Below are positions 30,078 to 41,879 of a DNA stretch of 42,854 nucleotides, one piece after another (position 1 is the stretch's first letter; each line of letters opens with the position of its first letter). This stretch comes from Silene noctiflora (Eukaryota > Streptophyta > Magnoliopsida > Caryophyllales > Caryophyllaceae). The position numbers and the translations under genes are program-made. Location: positions 15,879-58,732 of the forward strand of contig VHZZ01000952.1 of NCBI GenBank assembly GCA_009801015.1, written 5' to 3'. The notes beneath the pieces were generated by a model. It was not told the origin of the DNA, made no database searches, and saw only the letters and a program-made list of their open reading frames with translations.

Positions 30078-33000
30078 CTATTCGCGCATGGGTTCAGGGC
30101 TGGCAGCAGCAGCACCGCCCCAAATGTCTAACAGCGAGTTTTGTGGCTCCATTTCTTCGTGCCACAACTGGAGCTTGTCACCCGGGTAGAACTTCCTTTC
30201 TGGACCATCTTTGTCAATCTGAAACCATGAGAGTTTTACTTGCAGTGAGACTAGATGCATATGGGTCACCACTCATATATAACAAAAGGTTAGATAGTAT
30301 ATTCCATTTACTCGTGACTTGGGTTCAACTAATTTAGTATCAAAATTACCCTGGCCTGAAACATGGGTCTCTCAGGACGGGAATGGGCCAGTTTGGTCTA
30401 CTCATATCATGTATGTTTGCATTCAGGTTCGAGAATACTGTGTTAAGTCTTATAACGAACAAAAAGCAGCCAGTTGATATTTTAAAAGAGAAATCTTACA
30501 GTAACGGTTCGAACAACGCCACCACTAGCACCATCACGAGCAATAGCAAGCGAAACTGCTTTGACTACTAGTGCCTGTAAAGGATCAAAACAAGAGAACA
30601 TTTTGACAATCAAAAAAAATATTGCTTGAATCAATAATTGTATCTACCTATGTTACTCAGACACGGATACGAAGTCGTATCCGAGTATCGGACACGTGAT
30701 TTTGAATTTTAATAGATACGGGAATACGGTCAAAGGAGTATCTTGACTATTTTTTAGGCACGGATACGACACGTCTTATATGTATATTTTTTATCATATT
30801 TGAGAAATAAATAAAAAATATACTTTATACTGTATTGTGTCTTATACAAGTCTTATTATAATACTAATACTACCCGTATCACTCTCTCTATTGAAAAGAG
30901 AAGTGTGAAAATCAATTGTGAAAATATAATTATTAAAATATTAACATCAATTCCCCACCCCCTGCCCCACACTTCTCCTTTAAAAAATAAAACCCTAACT
31001 TTGCACATAANCCAGCCGCAATACACATTTTCTCTTTCTCTCTCCTTTTCCACAAACACCTACCACAGCTCTAGCTCTTCCTCACGCCAAGATCAAGAGA
31101 TCAAGATCAAGATAAGATCCTTCACTGTTGTTTCCACACATAAATTGTTCAACATATTACAGATAAGTTGTCGTTTTTCCATCAATCTTAAGATCAAGAT
31201 CAAGATATTTTCATTGTTATTGCCGTGTCAGTATCGCGTCGGTAATCGGCGTATCCAGTACGTATTCCGTATCGTATCCCATATCGTAACGGAATACGCC
31301 ACTCAACAGACGTGTCCGAGTATCGTAGGTATCTACCAACTGATCATACATCCCTTTATTTATCTCGCTTTACTATTTTAGCGGGGTTGGCCGTGGCCCG
31401 TGGGTGGGGGCATAATAATTGTAATATTTGGCAAATAAACTGTGGCTCTGCAAAAGAAGTACCTCAGCTTCTTCTTTAGTCATACCCTCTTTCCAAGCTT
31501 GATCAAAAAACCCATACAAGTAGGACGAGCCAGATCCTGCAAAAAACATGCAATATCAGACGATATGTAGAAGTTTAAGGCAATTGCTTGCATAATCTAA
31601 GTTGCATTTATTAATTGCAGACTGAACCAGCAAAAGCAACAGAAGAACTAGCAGTGTTCATTTATCATCAAGCTCGGACCAACTCTTTCAAGTTCTACTA
31701 ACCTTCAACATTTAGCTGAATTCAATTGACTTTATCCATTCCCAACCTTAATTACACTGAAATTTTAGTACTGTGACTTGCAAATAATTAATTTTCAAAA
31801 AAGTGTTGGCTACGCATATATGGAGTATATTGGGTCCAATTAACTAACCCGCGAATAAATTGACATGAAATTTTAAGTGATAAAAAATATCGCAAAGGAG
31901 ACGTACCCCCAATAGCAAACGGTTGCTCAATGATGGTCCCACCAAGTGGAATACCAAAAATTTTCCCTCCTTCATGTTTACTCCAACCTCCAACTATGAG
32001 GCCCGTTTGCAGCATGTCCTGTAATAGTTTAAAAACCATGACTTCAACTCATCAATAAATATAGTATGACCATAGTAGTATTAACTTTTGTTTCATAGGA
32101 GAACACCTCCACATATAAACGAGGAAATTACTTTTACTTGCGTAACATGTAATTTAACAATAACAACTTGATATTTTATATTGAGAAACAAATATATTTT
32201 AAGTTGAGATTTACTCAACTTAAATATATCTCTATTGTTATGAATACAATGTAAAATAAAAGAGCAAGGCCGCATATTCAATGACCTTTTAGTTGGGCAA
32301 ACTGTTAACGGGCTGGAAAATTTGATAGGGTCCCTACTCCCTACCACAGGATAATCTTACTATTAACAGGAATTTGTTTGTAAGATTGTCTTTTTTATCA
32401 GTAGACAGCTCTTTCAGGTTGAAAAGCAAACATTTAAGGGAGTTTAAATAATGTCTCATGGCTCAAGTTATTAAATCAGTGGGAATAGAGCTACCGCATT
32501 GGAAAGAGTTTTCCATACAACTTGTGTAGGATAGAAAGATTAGCTAGCAGAATGGTAGCAAAATGATAGTACAACAATAGACGGTCAATCTAATTTACTC
32601 CCAATCTTACAGATTTTCCTCAAAGCAACAATATGTATTTTCCCCCTCCAAGATTCCAGCCAGACTTCCTTTCATGAAACAAAACCAAGCCAAAAATGTA
32701 CAAGCATCTGAAGGCAGAGGAAAGGGACAAGCGGCACCATTCCTATTCCCACTTCGGTAGAACACAAGAACCATGCTACCAAGTCTTCTTATTTTGAACA
32801 AAAAAAAAGGCAAAAACATTCACTACAAAGCAATGCACCGATAGCGTCGCAAAAAAGAACGCAATAATGCAGCGAAATCTACACCTTAGAAAACCTTAAG
32901 GGAGAAGTTAAGTAATTATATAGGCTGCTGAAGTGTTAAGTACGAGCAAAATTGATAACGACAACAGCCTGTAAGTTACAACTCTAACAAAGCCAACCTA

Positions 33001-36000
33001 CACACTCATTCACATTTATTAATTTAAAATAAAATTGAGGATGCATCATGCATGAAAATAGTATGTCAGGAAACATGAAATGATGGAAAATCATGGCAAA
33101 GAATCACCTTATTATTATATGATAGTAGCCTAGCAAGATTTGCAGCAACTTTGACTGTCGCAGGCTGGTCCAACTGAATCCTGAAAAATGTGAGCAGCTT
33201 TATGAGTTACCAAAATAGCAGTGAACAAGGATAGAAAGGGGAGAGGAAATAATGAGTCAATATAACAAAAAATATAAGACATGGTCAGTTGAGCTGCTAT
33301 CACATCTTACTATCTTAGCATGAACAAAGCATTCAAAACCCATTCAATGCAAAAAAAGTAAGTCTTGAGGACTAATTTATGGTAAATACGCGCAACAAGC
33401 TGAAAATCGGTTACTTGTCAGCCAAAACGTTGTGTTTTGGCCAACATTTACCATGGTACTTACTAGCTCAATTTCTATGGACTAAGCTCACAAATTATCA
33501 AAACTAAGACGTAATGGTAGATAAGTAAATAACCCTCTTGGCATGGAGGTTAACATGCAGTCAGTGACTACTCGGTGTATCACAAAGATGACCTAAGGAT
33601 ATCTCACTCACTTGATTTTGTGATTTCTTCATTACACCACAACTGATGGCTTTCGATTTGGGATCTTATCACAGGAAGCAATAATTACAAACTAGGTTAG
33701 AGATGAAGTCCGTCAGGAAAGGGTTACATCAAGGATGACAAGTGAAAGAAGTGCATTTTGACCGTGCAAAATCTTCAGGAATTGTATTTCTAAAATACAA
33801 TAGAAGAACTTAGTCTGGAGCAATTCATCTATGTGATTTAGCAGAACTTGAGTAGTACACATAATGGAAAGGGTAATAGGCATTGGATCGTTTTGGATAT
33901 TACACCATCTAATCCATATAAAAAGGCACTCATAAAAGTAGCCAAATATACTTACTCAAAAATTATAAGGAAAATCTTTTCCTGAAAGATGTATCGACCA
34001 AAATTCACGAGTACTGAAATCTATTTTCTTTTTCATAGGATCATCTTAATGTCATCATACAAGACACGTCACCATCCGACGTGAATGCTTGAGAATAGAC
34101 TATAGCGCAAATTTTTAGAAAAAAGCCAACTACTTTATTACATTTTTACCCAGTTGGGCAGAAAAAGAAAAAAGAACCCGTTGTTTCACAGGAAGACAGT
34201 AGTACTTCCTATCCCACACGATTAGTATTTTTCTCTAAATTACATCATAGTCACAGCCAACTTTTACTAAATCAACGCCGCTAGTAGAATATCCCTAGGA
34301 GGGAAGAATACCAGATACTACAGGATTTAATCATTCATCTCGTCTAAAGCTAAGGAGAACAAGGATAAAGAGAAGAATATCTTACGTATGCTGGTGAAGA
34401 AAATACCGCACATAATCCGAAAGCACCTGAGAGTCTGCTGCCTGTAATGTGTCAATGTTAAACCTGTTAATTAAAATTAACGCTGCCAAAACATCTTCAA
34501 AAGACTTAATTACTACAGAGTAATAAATAGCATAAGAACACTTGATTAATAGAATAATATGATGTACATATAGCATATACCATATTCCACGGCTTTACAA
34601 AAATTCAATACATGTGAAGCTGATGTGTCTTGAAAAATCACCTTAAAGTTTCAACTAGAGCTAAAATGTAGAACATGAGTTAACAAATTTGTTCGAAGGA
34701 GAAAAAAGTTCAAGCTCCAGTCGTAAGTTCCCATAAAGAAAAGCTTCTCAGCACACATCAAAAAGATACACAAACTACTTTTAGCCATTGAACAAGTATC
34801 ATAAACTCTTTTCTTCAAACAAACAAACTCTGGGAAAACACTACAGACCACAGTACAAAACAAAGTCAACTGGAAATCGTATCTAAAGCCCCCAGTCTCT
34901 TGTACCTTATAACCAAACCCCAAACCCTTATCAAACCTTGTTACAGCCCACAATCTGATAGCATGTACAAGGCTCCAAGCCACGAGGCCCACGATTACAC
35001 AACGTGCTTCGAAGCAGACTATGAAGCAGTTGCACGTTCCATGTCCCATGTCGCAATTTATCACTGCTTGTTTTTTATAGCAATCATAAAAGCCATATCG
35101 ATGTAATAAAGCTCTAAAGGCTCTATTAGCTTGGGCAAGTACAGACTGTGTGGCCGAATATAAATGTCATTTATTTCTCATACCCTTGACTATCGAGAAA
35201 CATCAGCACCATGCCATGGGATTAAATCATTTACACAACGGCCGATATTTAAAACAGACGGGGGTTCTAATGAATAAATGTATCGGTATCCCTAATATAA
35301 TCAAACCCTAAACCTATAACAATCCTACTAAATGAGCATTATAACCCCAATGCATCAGTGCCTCCCTTCAAATTGCGGGGTAAGGAGAGACGGTTTTCGG
35401 ATGACCCAAAATGAACTTTGCCTAATGACTGCAACTTTACAATGAAAAAAAGAGCAAGTATTTAACTAGCCATATTGCTTTAGTACATTATAATCAAAAA
35501 CAGAAGAAAAAATGACCTCACACACCCACTCACCCCAAAAGAAGCAAAACAATTCAAGTAAATGCACAACATAAATCTCCTAATAGCAATGTGTTCAATG
35601 GTATTAAAGCAAAGGTTGCTCCCTACCAGAATAGGTCTTGCAGCCAAACCAAGGTAATTACACAATAAACTTGAAAAACACATGTAGAAAAATGTGGTAA
35701 TAGTAACCTTTCATATAACCTTTGGAAACTGGTCATGATGTGATGTCTCATAACCATACTAAAATACTAAAGAAACGATATGTGTTGATGCAGTCAAAGA
35801 TAATTTTCTGGCTTTATGATAAAATTGACCAATCAAAAGGTGCTTATTAAACACTATGCGCTTCTTTTGTCATGAAGTTGTAAACGGGTTGCCTGCAACA
35901 TCTGACCTTACTTGCCACCTCTCACTAAGCCTCTACAGAGGCATGTGGGTAAAGGTACTGAATGAATTTGTTTGACTCTTCAAAGTTCTAACCTTTAAAA

Positions 36001-36297
36001 TCCTTCACTCACAGTCGTATAATCGTCAAACACACTGAGAAAAGCAATGGTTGTTGAGCACCTTTGAACCCAAGTAAAGACAACCCAACCCACACCATCA
36101 ATACCTTAATCACTGATCAACAAACACAAGTGCTATTTTACATCATATTGTGGTATCAAAACTCGATAGCACACGCTATATCTCTCATTTAGTACTTCAT
36201 TAAACGACTACTAGTACATCAATCTGGGTTATATGTTACTACAGCCCCATCTATAAAGGAAGACAAATAGAAAAACACAGCCTACAGCGCCACTAAC

Positions 36298-36347
<50 letters not shown>

Positions 36348-36914
36348 TTAATCAAATGAGTACAGAAATATGGCATTACCGATCCAGAACGGCAGATATA
36401 AACATTATCAGTAAGCTTGGTAATCTTGTCGGAGGCACGATTGGCAACATAAACACCTATAAAACAAACACATAACCAACATGAACAAAACAGCAATCTC
36501 TGACATAAGATCATGTTTGAAGTCGCTTAAATCACAGCAATATGAATCCCAAATCAGTAATCTTAGCTCAAGTTACAAACTTGAATGAAACCCATAGACA
36601 AATCGGAAAAAGTAACTATCTTTAGTTTGAGAATAAAACCCTAACATGGACACAAACATCTTTGGTTGGAAACAAAACCCTAAAATCGCCACAAAAAAAT
36701 CCCAAATTGATGCGTTCTTTAGTTCGAACGCGAATTAGAAAATTGAAGAAAACCGAATAGAATTCAGATAAAATTAAGAGAAGTGTAGTGAGGGATTAAA
36801 AAACTAACCAGTGCTTGTTCTGGAATCAGCGCCGAGAACAACGCCGCCATTGTAGGTGACACCGATGATGGTGGTTCCCATGGAATGAGGGGCATCCAGA
36901 TTTAACTTCTCCAT
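30078..36914 (-). CDS. PBA1: 20S proteasome subunit beta-1 (beta type-6), 8 exons, 237 aa
   Basis: Caspase-like catalytic subunit of the 20S proteasome core. Exons on the minus strand: 36914-36809, 36456-36380, 34441-34386, 33180-33108, 32018-31907, 31536-31463, 30574-30500, 30218-30078; all GT/AG and in frame. The 13-residue propeptide [13 protein letters not shown] precedes the nucleophile Thr14 (mature Thr1). With mature numbering, Asp17 (D30 in GADSR) and Lys33 (K46 in ASDKI) complete the catalytic set, and Arg45 (R58 in YICRSGS) is the residue that gives beta-1 its acidic P1 preference. [20 protein letters not shown] and [15 protein letters not shown] are conserved blocks. Length is close to Arabidopsis PBA1 (233 aa); the C-terminus has an Ala run and ends PEPMRE. 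The gene looks intact. Confidence 0.96.
30649..31328. mobile_element. Non-autonomous DNA transposon in PBA1 intron 6 (about 680 bp)
   Basis: Termini are imperfect inverted repeats: left TATGTTACTCAGACACG and right complement TACGATACTCGGACACG (14 of 17 identical). The direct repeat GTATCTACC flanks at 30640-30648 and 31329-31337. If an outer C is counted in the terminus the duplication is 8 bp (hAT-like); otherwise 9 bp (Mutator-like). Both ends are crowded with GTATC/GATAC words, as expected of subterminal transposase-binding sites. The middle has no transposase frame; it has AAAACCCTAAC and CT-rich stretches resembling a plant gene leader. An N lies at 31011. Confidence 0.75.
35341..35412 (-). 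mobile_element. Au-like SINE remnant in PBA1 intron 2
   Basis: Minus strand reads TTTTGGGTCATCCGAAAACC, then TCTCCTTACCCCGCAATTTG and GGAGGCACTGATGCATTGGG. It lacks the GTAAGGCTGCGTACATCC block present in the 19036 copy, so it carries an internal deletion. Confidence 0.6.
36299..36345. repeat. Mononucleotide run of 47 A in PBA1 intron 2
   Basis: 47 uninterrupted A on the plus strand (T on the gene's sense strand), ending 34 bases before the exon 2 donor side at 36380. Length may be unreliable because such runs are hard to sequence. Confidence 0.9.
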
Positions 36915-37020
36915 TTGATTGATTGTGTGATTGATTTAGAGTTTTCGATCTTTTTTGGAGATGAAAAAAGAGAAGGGTGTGTGTTTGTGTGATGTGAGTG
37001 GTAAATCGGGAGAAGACAAC

Positions 37021-37028
37021 TTTTTATA
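37021..37028 (-). promoter_or_regulatory. TATA box of PBA1
   Basis: Minus-strand TATAAAAA, 107 bp before the PBA1 ATG. It implies a transcription start near 36990 and a leader of about 75-80 nt. Confidence 0.6.
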
Positions 37029-38659
37029 CGACTCCTACAACCTTAGTGACTTATTAAGCAAGACAGGCATAAATCACAAATTCTTACTTGAGGATTCGTC
37101 TGAAACATAAGACGGGTCAAGTTTAACCCGTTTAACATACCTTTAACTCATTTATATACTTACTTCATTCAACTCTACTCTACCAATTTTATTTTTACAC
37201 ACTATTTACAATTAAACATTCAATTGCAAATTTCTCTCAATACGTAAGTGGAAATATATTCATGTGGGATCTTATTTAATTCGTCTTTACAATTACATTA
37301 AAAATATCTAATTTTTATAATTTTTGCAAATACGTAGCTAACGTTCGCGTTGGCAAACGTAAAAAAGCAAAGTGGTAGAGTGGATTTAAATGGATGAAGT
37401 ATAATAATATGTATCATATCATCATTGTGTCTAGGAGAAGTAGCTGTGTAGCTTTTAAAAAAATTAATAATATGAAATTCTTTTTTTCTCAAACAAAAAA
37501 AAAACTCTCAAATTACTACACTACAATTCACTTTCCTCTAAAATCTGAATCACTCACATCTCTCGTATCTTCTTCTCTGGTTTTGCTTCACCAAATGTTC
37601 TAGCATAACCTCCAATTTTCTTGTCTCCATTTTTCTTCTAAGATTATTTCTTAAAGAATCTTTCATAAAGTATTTATATACATCTTGTGATAGGTAAATA
37701 TTGATATTTCATCTTGTTTTTTTGTTTTTGTTTTTTTTTTAATCGTTTTCTTTCTTTACATCTTTATATATTCATTCACTTGTTTTTTTTTTATAATGAT
37801 ACTTCTTCTAAGATGAAACTGTTGAACACAATTTTACTTTGTTATTTAATACTCTCTTAAAATTTCAATTGCAAAGTTTTCTTATCATTCATCTTTCTTC
37901 TTTTAAATTTGTCTTGCATTTCTCCCTTATACAAACCAAAAGTAAAAAATCTATCATTAAATTAAAGGATATAAAAAGTTATATAAATTATTCAATTTTT
38001 TGGCTATATTTTATGGACAAATAATGGATTTGTTTCCATTTTAACAAAGTGCTTGTCTTAAGAAAAAGTCATAATTGAGAAACCCAGTAGTAACACTAAG
38101 AATAATGGTGTAAAATAATTATGGAAGTACTTGGATGATGATATTGTACGTGAGAAGTAAATTTTTTTTTTTGTATAAAGTCTATGGTTTTTATCTATTT
38201 GTATAATTAAATGATAAATGTATGGGTTTTATCATTTTGAAATTGAATCTTATAGGAGTTTTTAGATAAAAAGATTGTATTTCTCCATTGACATCCATTA
38301 TTTATTTATACCTTCATTCATACACTAACAGTGTCAAGTTTTCATGTTCATGGTCTTTTTTTTGTTCAAATTCAACTGTTGTTATTGAAGAAATGACGGA
38401 TGAAGTGATGAATGTCATTCAATACCAAGATGGTCACATAAGCATTAAAATGGTTATATTTTTACATAGAGCCCTATTTATAAACAAGTAGCTTAGTGTT
38501 AAAATCAAAAATTAGTCGGTTCACTTTAATCATACCATTACTGACTACTAGAGACATGCAGTCTGAAAGTGATCACATATTTTAGATTTTTTCATGTAAG
38601 CATATTTTTTCTATATGTTACAATTCAAAAAATGGTCACGTGTATAAAAAAACGTCATT
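37029..38659. other. AT-rich spacer upstream of PBA1
   Basis: Includes a few T runs and low-complexity segments. No protein, RNA gene or full transposon recognised. Confidence 0.4.
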
Positions 38660-39504
38660 GCTCTTTCATGAACAAGTTTTACTTTTTCATGGACTTTTGG
38701 CCATAAAATTTCCAAATACTACCCTTTACCACAACAAAGCTATCTAATTTTCTCTCTTCTTTTCCCCCTAAAATCTAATCAAATTACTCTCAAATACTTC
38801 AATTTTGGATATTAATTTTCACATCAAACAATTAATAATTTTGTTTTATCAACAAATTAACTTGTTTATGGTAGATTAAGTCGATTTAATTGTTTTGTTT
38901 TTAATTTGGGGCTAAAATTTTCAATTAGGGTTTTCAATGGGAAAGTGGGGCTGGTGGTGAGGAATGAGACGTCTAATGACAGGGGTGGGGGAAAAAGGTC
39001 GTTCTCGCGTGCATCCTATCATCTAATGAGCGTGATATTTGTCACATTATGAATTGCACTGGATCAAATTTTAATCATCACATCATGATGCTGGAATAAA
39101 TTCTAATCATGACATTATGAATGCTTCGAAAATTATCAATAATCAACGCAAATTTTCATGACATTATTATTATTATCATGTCTCCTGTCATTATTCTAAG
39201 CATGTATACAGTATACCCATTTTCTTTTGTGAAGCATATATATGAGAATGATATACTAGACAATTTTGCCATGTCGTTATACATTTCGTTCGTTCACACG
39301 TCGATGCCTACAATGGTTGGCTCTGAAACTCTAACTGGAAGGGGCAGGCGTGGAGTTTGTTGGTGAGGAAAAAGGTGGTTGATTGATGTTCCGGTGGAGA
39401 GGTGAAAGTTGAAAAGGAAAGCATGTACATGGATGAAAAAAAAATAAGAGGGGTAAAAGTGTCAAACATGTACATGATTAAGTAAAACATGTACATGAAA
39501 GAGC
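38660..39504. mobile_element. Terminal-inverted-repeat element, 845 bp, non-coding
   Basis: Left end GCTCTTTCATGAACAAGTTT and complement of right end GCTCTTTCATGTACATGTTT agree, with the bases following, at 29 of 34 positions. The interior has no transposase frame. A related end is at 6655-6760. No target duplication was found, so the exact borders may lie a few bases further out. Confidence 0.6.
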
Positions 39505-39519
39505 ACCACCCTAAAAAAA

Positions 39520-40790
39520 ATAGTAACATATATACCATTTCGTATTTGTTATCCAGTTCATCAGCATAAGTCATCATTTCAAATTACTAATAAGTAACGA
39601 TTCAAATAGATTACATGAAGTACTATTAATAAACAAACAGTCTTATTATAATGGTAACATATTACGTTTTTGTACTTGTTGACAGAATTGTTCACTATGT
39701 AACCATTTAAGCAACATAATTAATGGCACCACTCATATAACCCGCAGTCCACAAATGGTTCCTTATATACATGCGTTAATGTGTGTGCATAGTTGTCCAA
39801 TATGTTATCATTTAAACAACAGTTGTATTAATTTTACAATCATTAAAACGGTAACAAATTACATTTTTAAACTTGTTGAGAGAATTGTCAAACAAAATGG
39901 TAACATGTTTTGTCTTTCATAATATTTTAAAGAAAATGATTTTTCTAAAGGACTTGATTACCCTACAGTTTAACAAAATATGATGACTTAATAGGTGAAA
40001 ATAGTGACATAATTACTGAACGACATGGTCACAAATTCTGTTCAATATAAACATCCACATAACACAAATTTTTGTCACCAATTCTCTCTAATATACACAA
40101 ATCTGTTTAACATTCACAACATTACCAAAATATATCAAATTCAAACGTAAACAACAATTATAAGAATGTTTAACATAAACAACCACCACCACTTTGTCGT
40201 GCCTAAAGTTCATCTTTTTGTCTTCACCGTACCAGGATCCTTCGCACTGTCACCCCTTCCTTGACTGCAGCCCAAATGTAACACACGGTGAACATTTCAC
40301 CTAGCCAACAACATCCTTTGACGCACTTGGTCCCTTGTCAACGACGATGTCCTCCATATCGACACCTAGGATAAAAAAAGGGAGGTTCATTCATCTGTCC
40401 AAAGCCAACACAAATGGTAGTGGTTACATACCAATTTCTGTCAAAACCAACACAAAAATGGTAAAAACTTTCTCCAAAATGGTGACAAGTAGTTATGTTC
40501 AACATGTTACCATTTCAGTTTAACTTGTCATCATTGTTAGATCAATATGTTACCAATTGAGGACAACATTTTATATATAATATATTTATCCATTTCAGTT
40601 CTACATGTTATCAATTAAGGACATCATGTTAGCACATTATCACACGAATGCATAATATGTTAGCAATTAATCAGATGTCACCACTCCATTTCAATATGTC
40701 ACCACGTCAATTCAATATTATAGTTTAACATATCAACACTTCAATTCAACCTGGTACCATATGAGTATAATATGTTACCATTTCAATATG
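39520..40790. repeat. Field of degenerate ATGTTACCA-type repeats
   Basis: About fifteen variants of ATGTTACCAWTT or its complement GGTAACAT occur, for example near 39651, 39697, 39850, 39898, 40502, 40549, 40605, 40658 and 40772. Two longer direct copies of about 38 bp (starting GTAACATATTACGTTTTTGT at about 39654 and GTAACAAATTACATTTTTAA at about 39850) lie some 196 bases apart. No coding signal; origin unknown. Confidence 0.5.
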
Positions 40791-41389
40791 TCTAACCAAA
40801 ATTGTTCATATTCAACATATTCCATAAAAATCATAACACTTATCTAGCAACAATCAAATACAACCTATTCATAATTTAAAATCAAATACATTTGCTAGCA
40901 TTAGCAAAACTATTAACATAACTACCAAAAATGGTCAAAAATTAATCAAATACAACCAATTCTTGCATACGGAAATGAAGATGGAGGAGTAACTTGATGA
41001 AGATGAAAGAGTTTTGGTCTAGATTATTGAGCAAAAATTAATCTTTTTTGAAGGGTTTTTTTTTTGCCTAGTATTGATGAAGATTGATATCAAGCTTTTT
41101 AATTTTTTTTTCAGTGGATTTTTCCAGAAGTGAAGAGAGAGAATGAGTAAATTGGAGGAGAGATGGGGAAATGTCTGAAAATGTGAGAGGTAAATGTGAG
41201 GGTAGTACAAAACTTTTGAAAAAATTTCATTGTATAGTCATGTCAAGTATCAAACTATCAAATCCCCTACACATTTGCATGCCTATTGTCGTCTACTACA
41301 CACTAGCCTATATATTTTAATTAATTACATTTCCCAACCCTTTTCTAGCTACTTGACCCATATTATACAATATGATATCAAAATGACCT
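40791..41389. other. AT-rich sequence without recognised feature
   Basis: The minus strand from about 41210 to 40980 is pyrimidine-rich (CTCTCC, CATCTTCATC words) and resembles a transcript leader, but no supported coding frame follows. Confidence 0.35.
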
Positions 41390-41431
41390 GTCTTATTAAT
41401 AAGACGGATAATCTTAGTCTTAAGTAAGACT
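41390..41431. repeat. Two adjacent palindromes
   Basis: GTCTTATTAATAAGAC (41390-41405) is a perfect 16-base palindrome, and AGTCTTA-AG-TAAGACT (41416-41431) a perfect 7-bp stem. They share the word GTCTTA, so they may be a transposon remnant. Confidence 0.7.
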
Positions 41432-41630
41432 AATTGAGCATAAATATAGAGTGACTCCTACCAACGTCCGTTGTGATCAAACACAAATTCATTCACTTTT
41501 TCACAAATTCTGATTCCACCCCTCTTTTATGAAGTTACAAACGCCTAGTATCACGGTCCGGTACTTTGAGGCGGAACATAACGCGAACCCGTGTCTGAAC
41601 TCACGACAAGAATGCAAGCGAAAGCGTCAA

Positions 41631-41658
41631 GCACTAGTGAGGGATCACCCACTAGTGC
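41631..41658. repeat. Perfect 9-bp hairpin GCACTAGTG / CACTAGTGC
   Basis: Stem 41631-41639 with 41650-41658, loop of 10 bases. It lies in a 41550-41740 segment with more balanced base composition than its surroundings but no supported reading frame. Confidence 0.65.
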
Positions 41659-41879
41659 ATTCGTAATCGGTCTCGGTTTGCGTGTATCGGGATCCTAGTC
41701 TCGATCATCAAAGGTCGACACACACATGCTCGTTAGTAAGAATGAAGGCCAACAATGCATTAGAATGCAAGCAACGAGTAAATAAGAAAGCTTTTGGATT
41801 GGTAATAAGTACTATTTTAGTCGCATTTTACCACGCATTTATACCTTATTCCGACTCGATTTTGCGTGTTTAATTGATT

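Larger units (their letters stand above)
31537..36379. other. PBA1 introns 2-5
   Basis: Introns 5 (31537-31906), 4 (32019-33107), 3 (33181-34385) and 2 (34442-36379) are AT-rich. Apart from the SINE at 35341-35412 and the A run at 36299-36345 no element or RNA gene was recognised. Confidence 0.45.

Noticed and set aside
30905..31381. 158-residue frame in PBA1 intron 6
   Set aside because: Crosses the N and both the interior and the right end of the transposon; Ile/Ser/Lys-rich with no domain.
34651..35064. 137-residue minus-strand frame in PBA1 intron 2
   Set aside because: Cys/Phe/Leu-rich translation without domain, inside an intron with consistent flanking splice sites; no sign of a nested gene.
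7945..36914. Possible functional cluster of ARA1, AIG2-like and PBA1
   Set aside because: The products act in unrelated processes and the genes are ordinary spliced single genes; adjacency does not imply a pathway.
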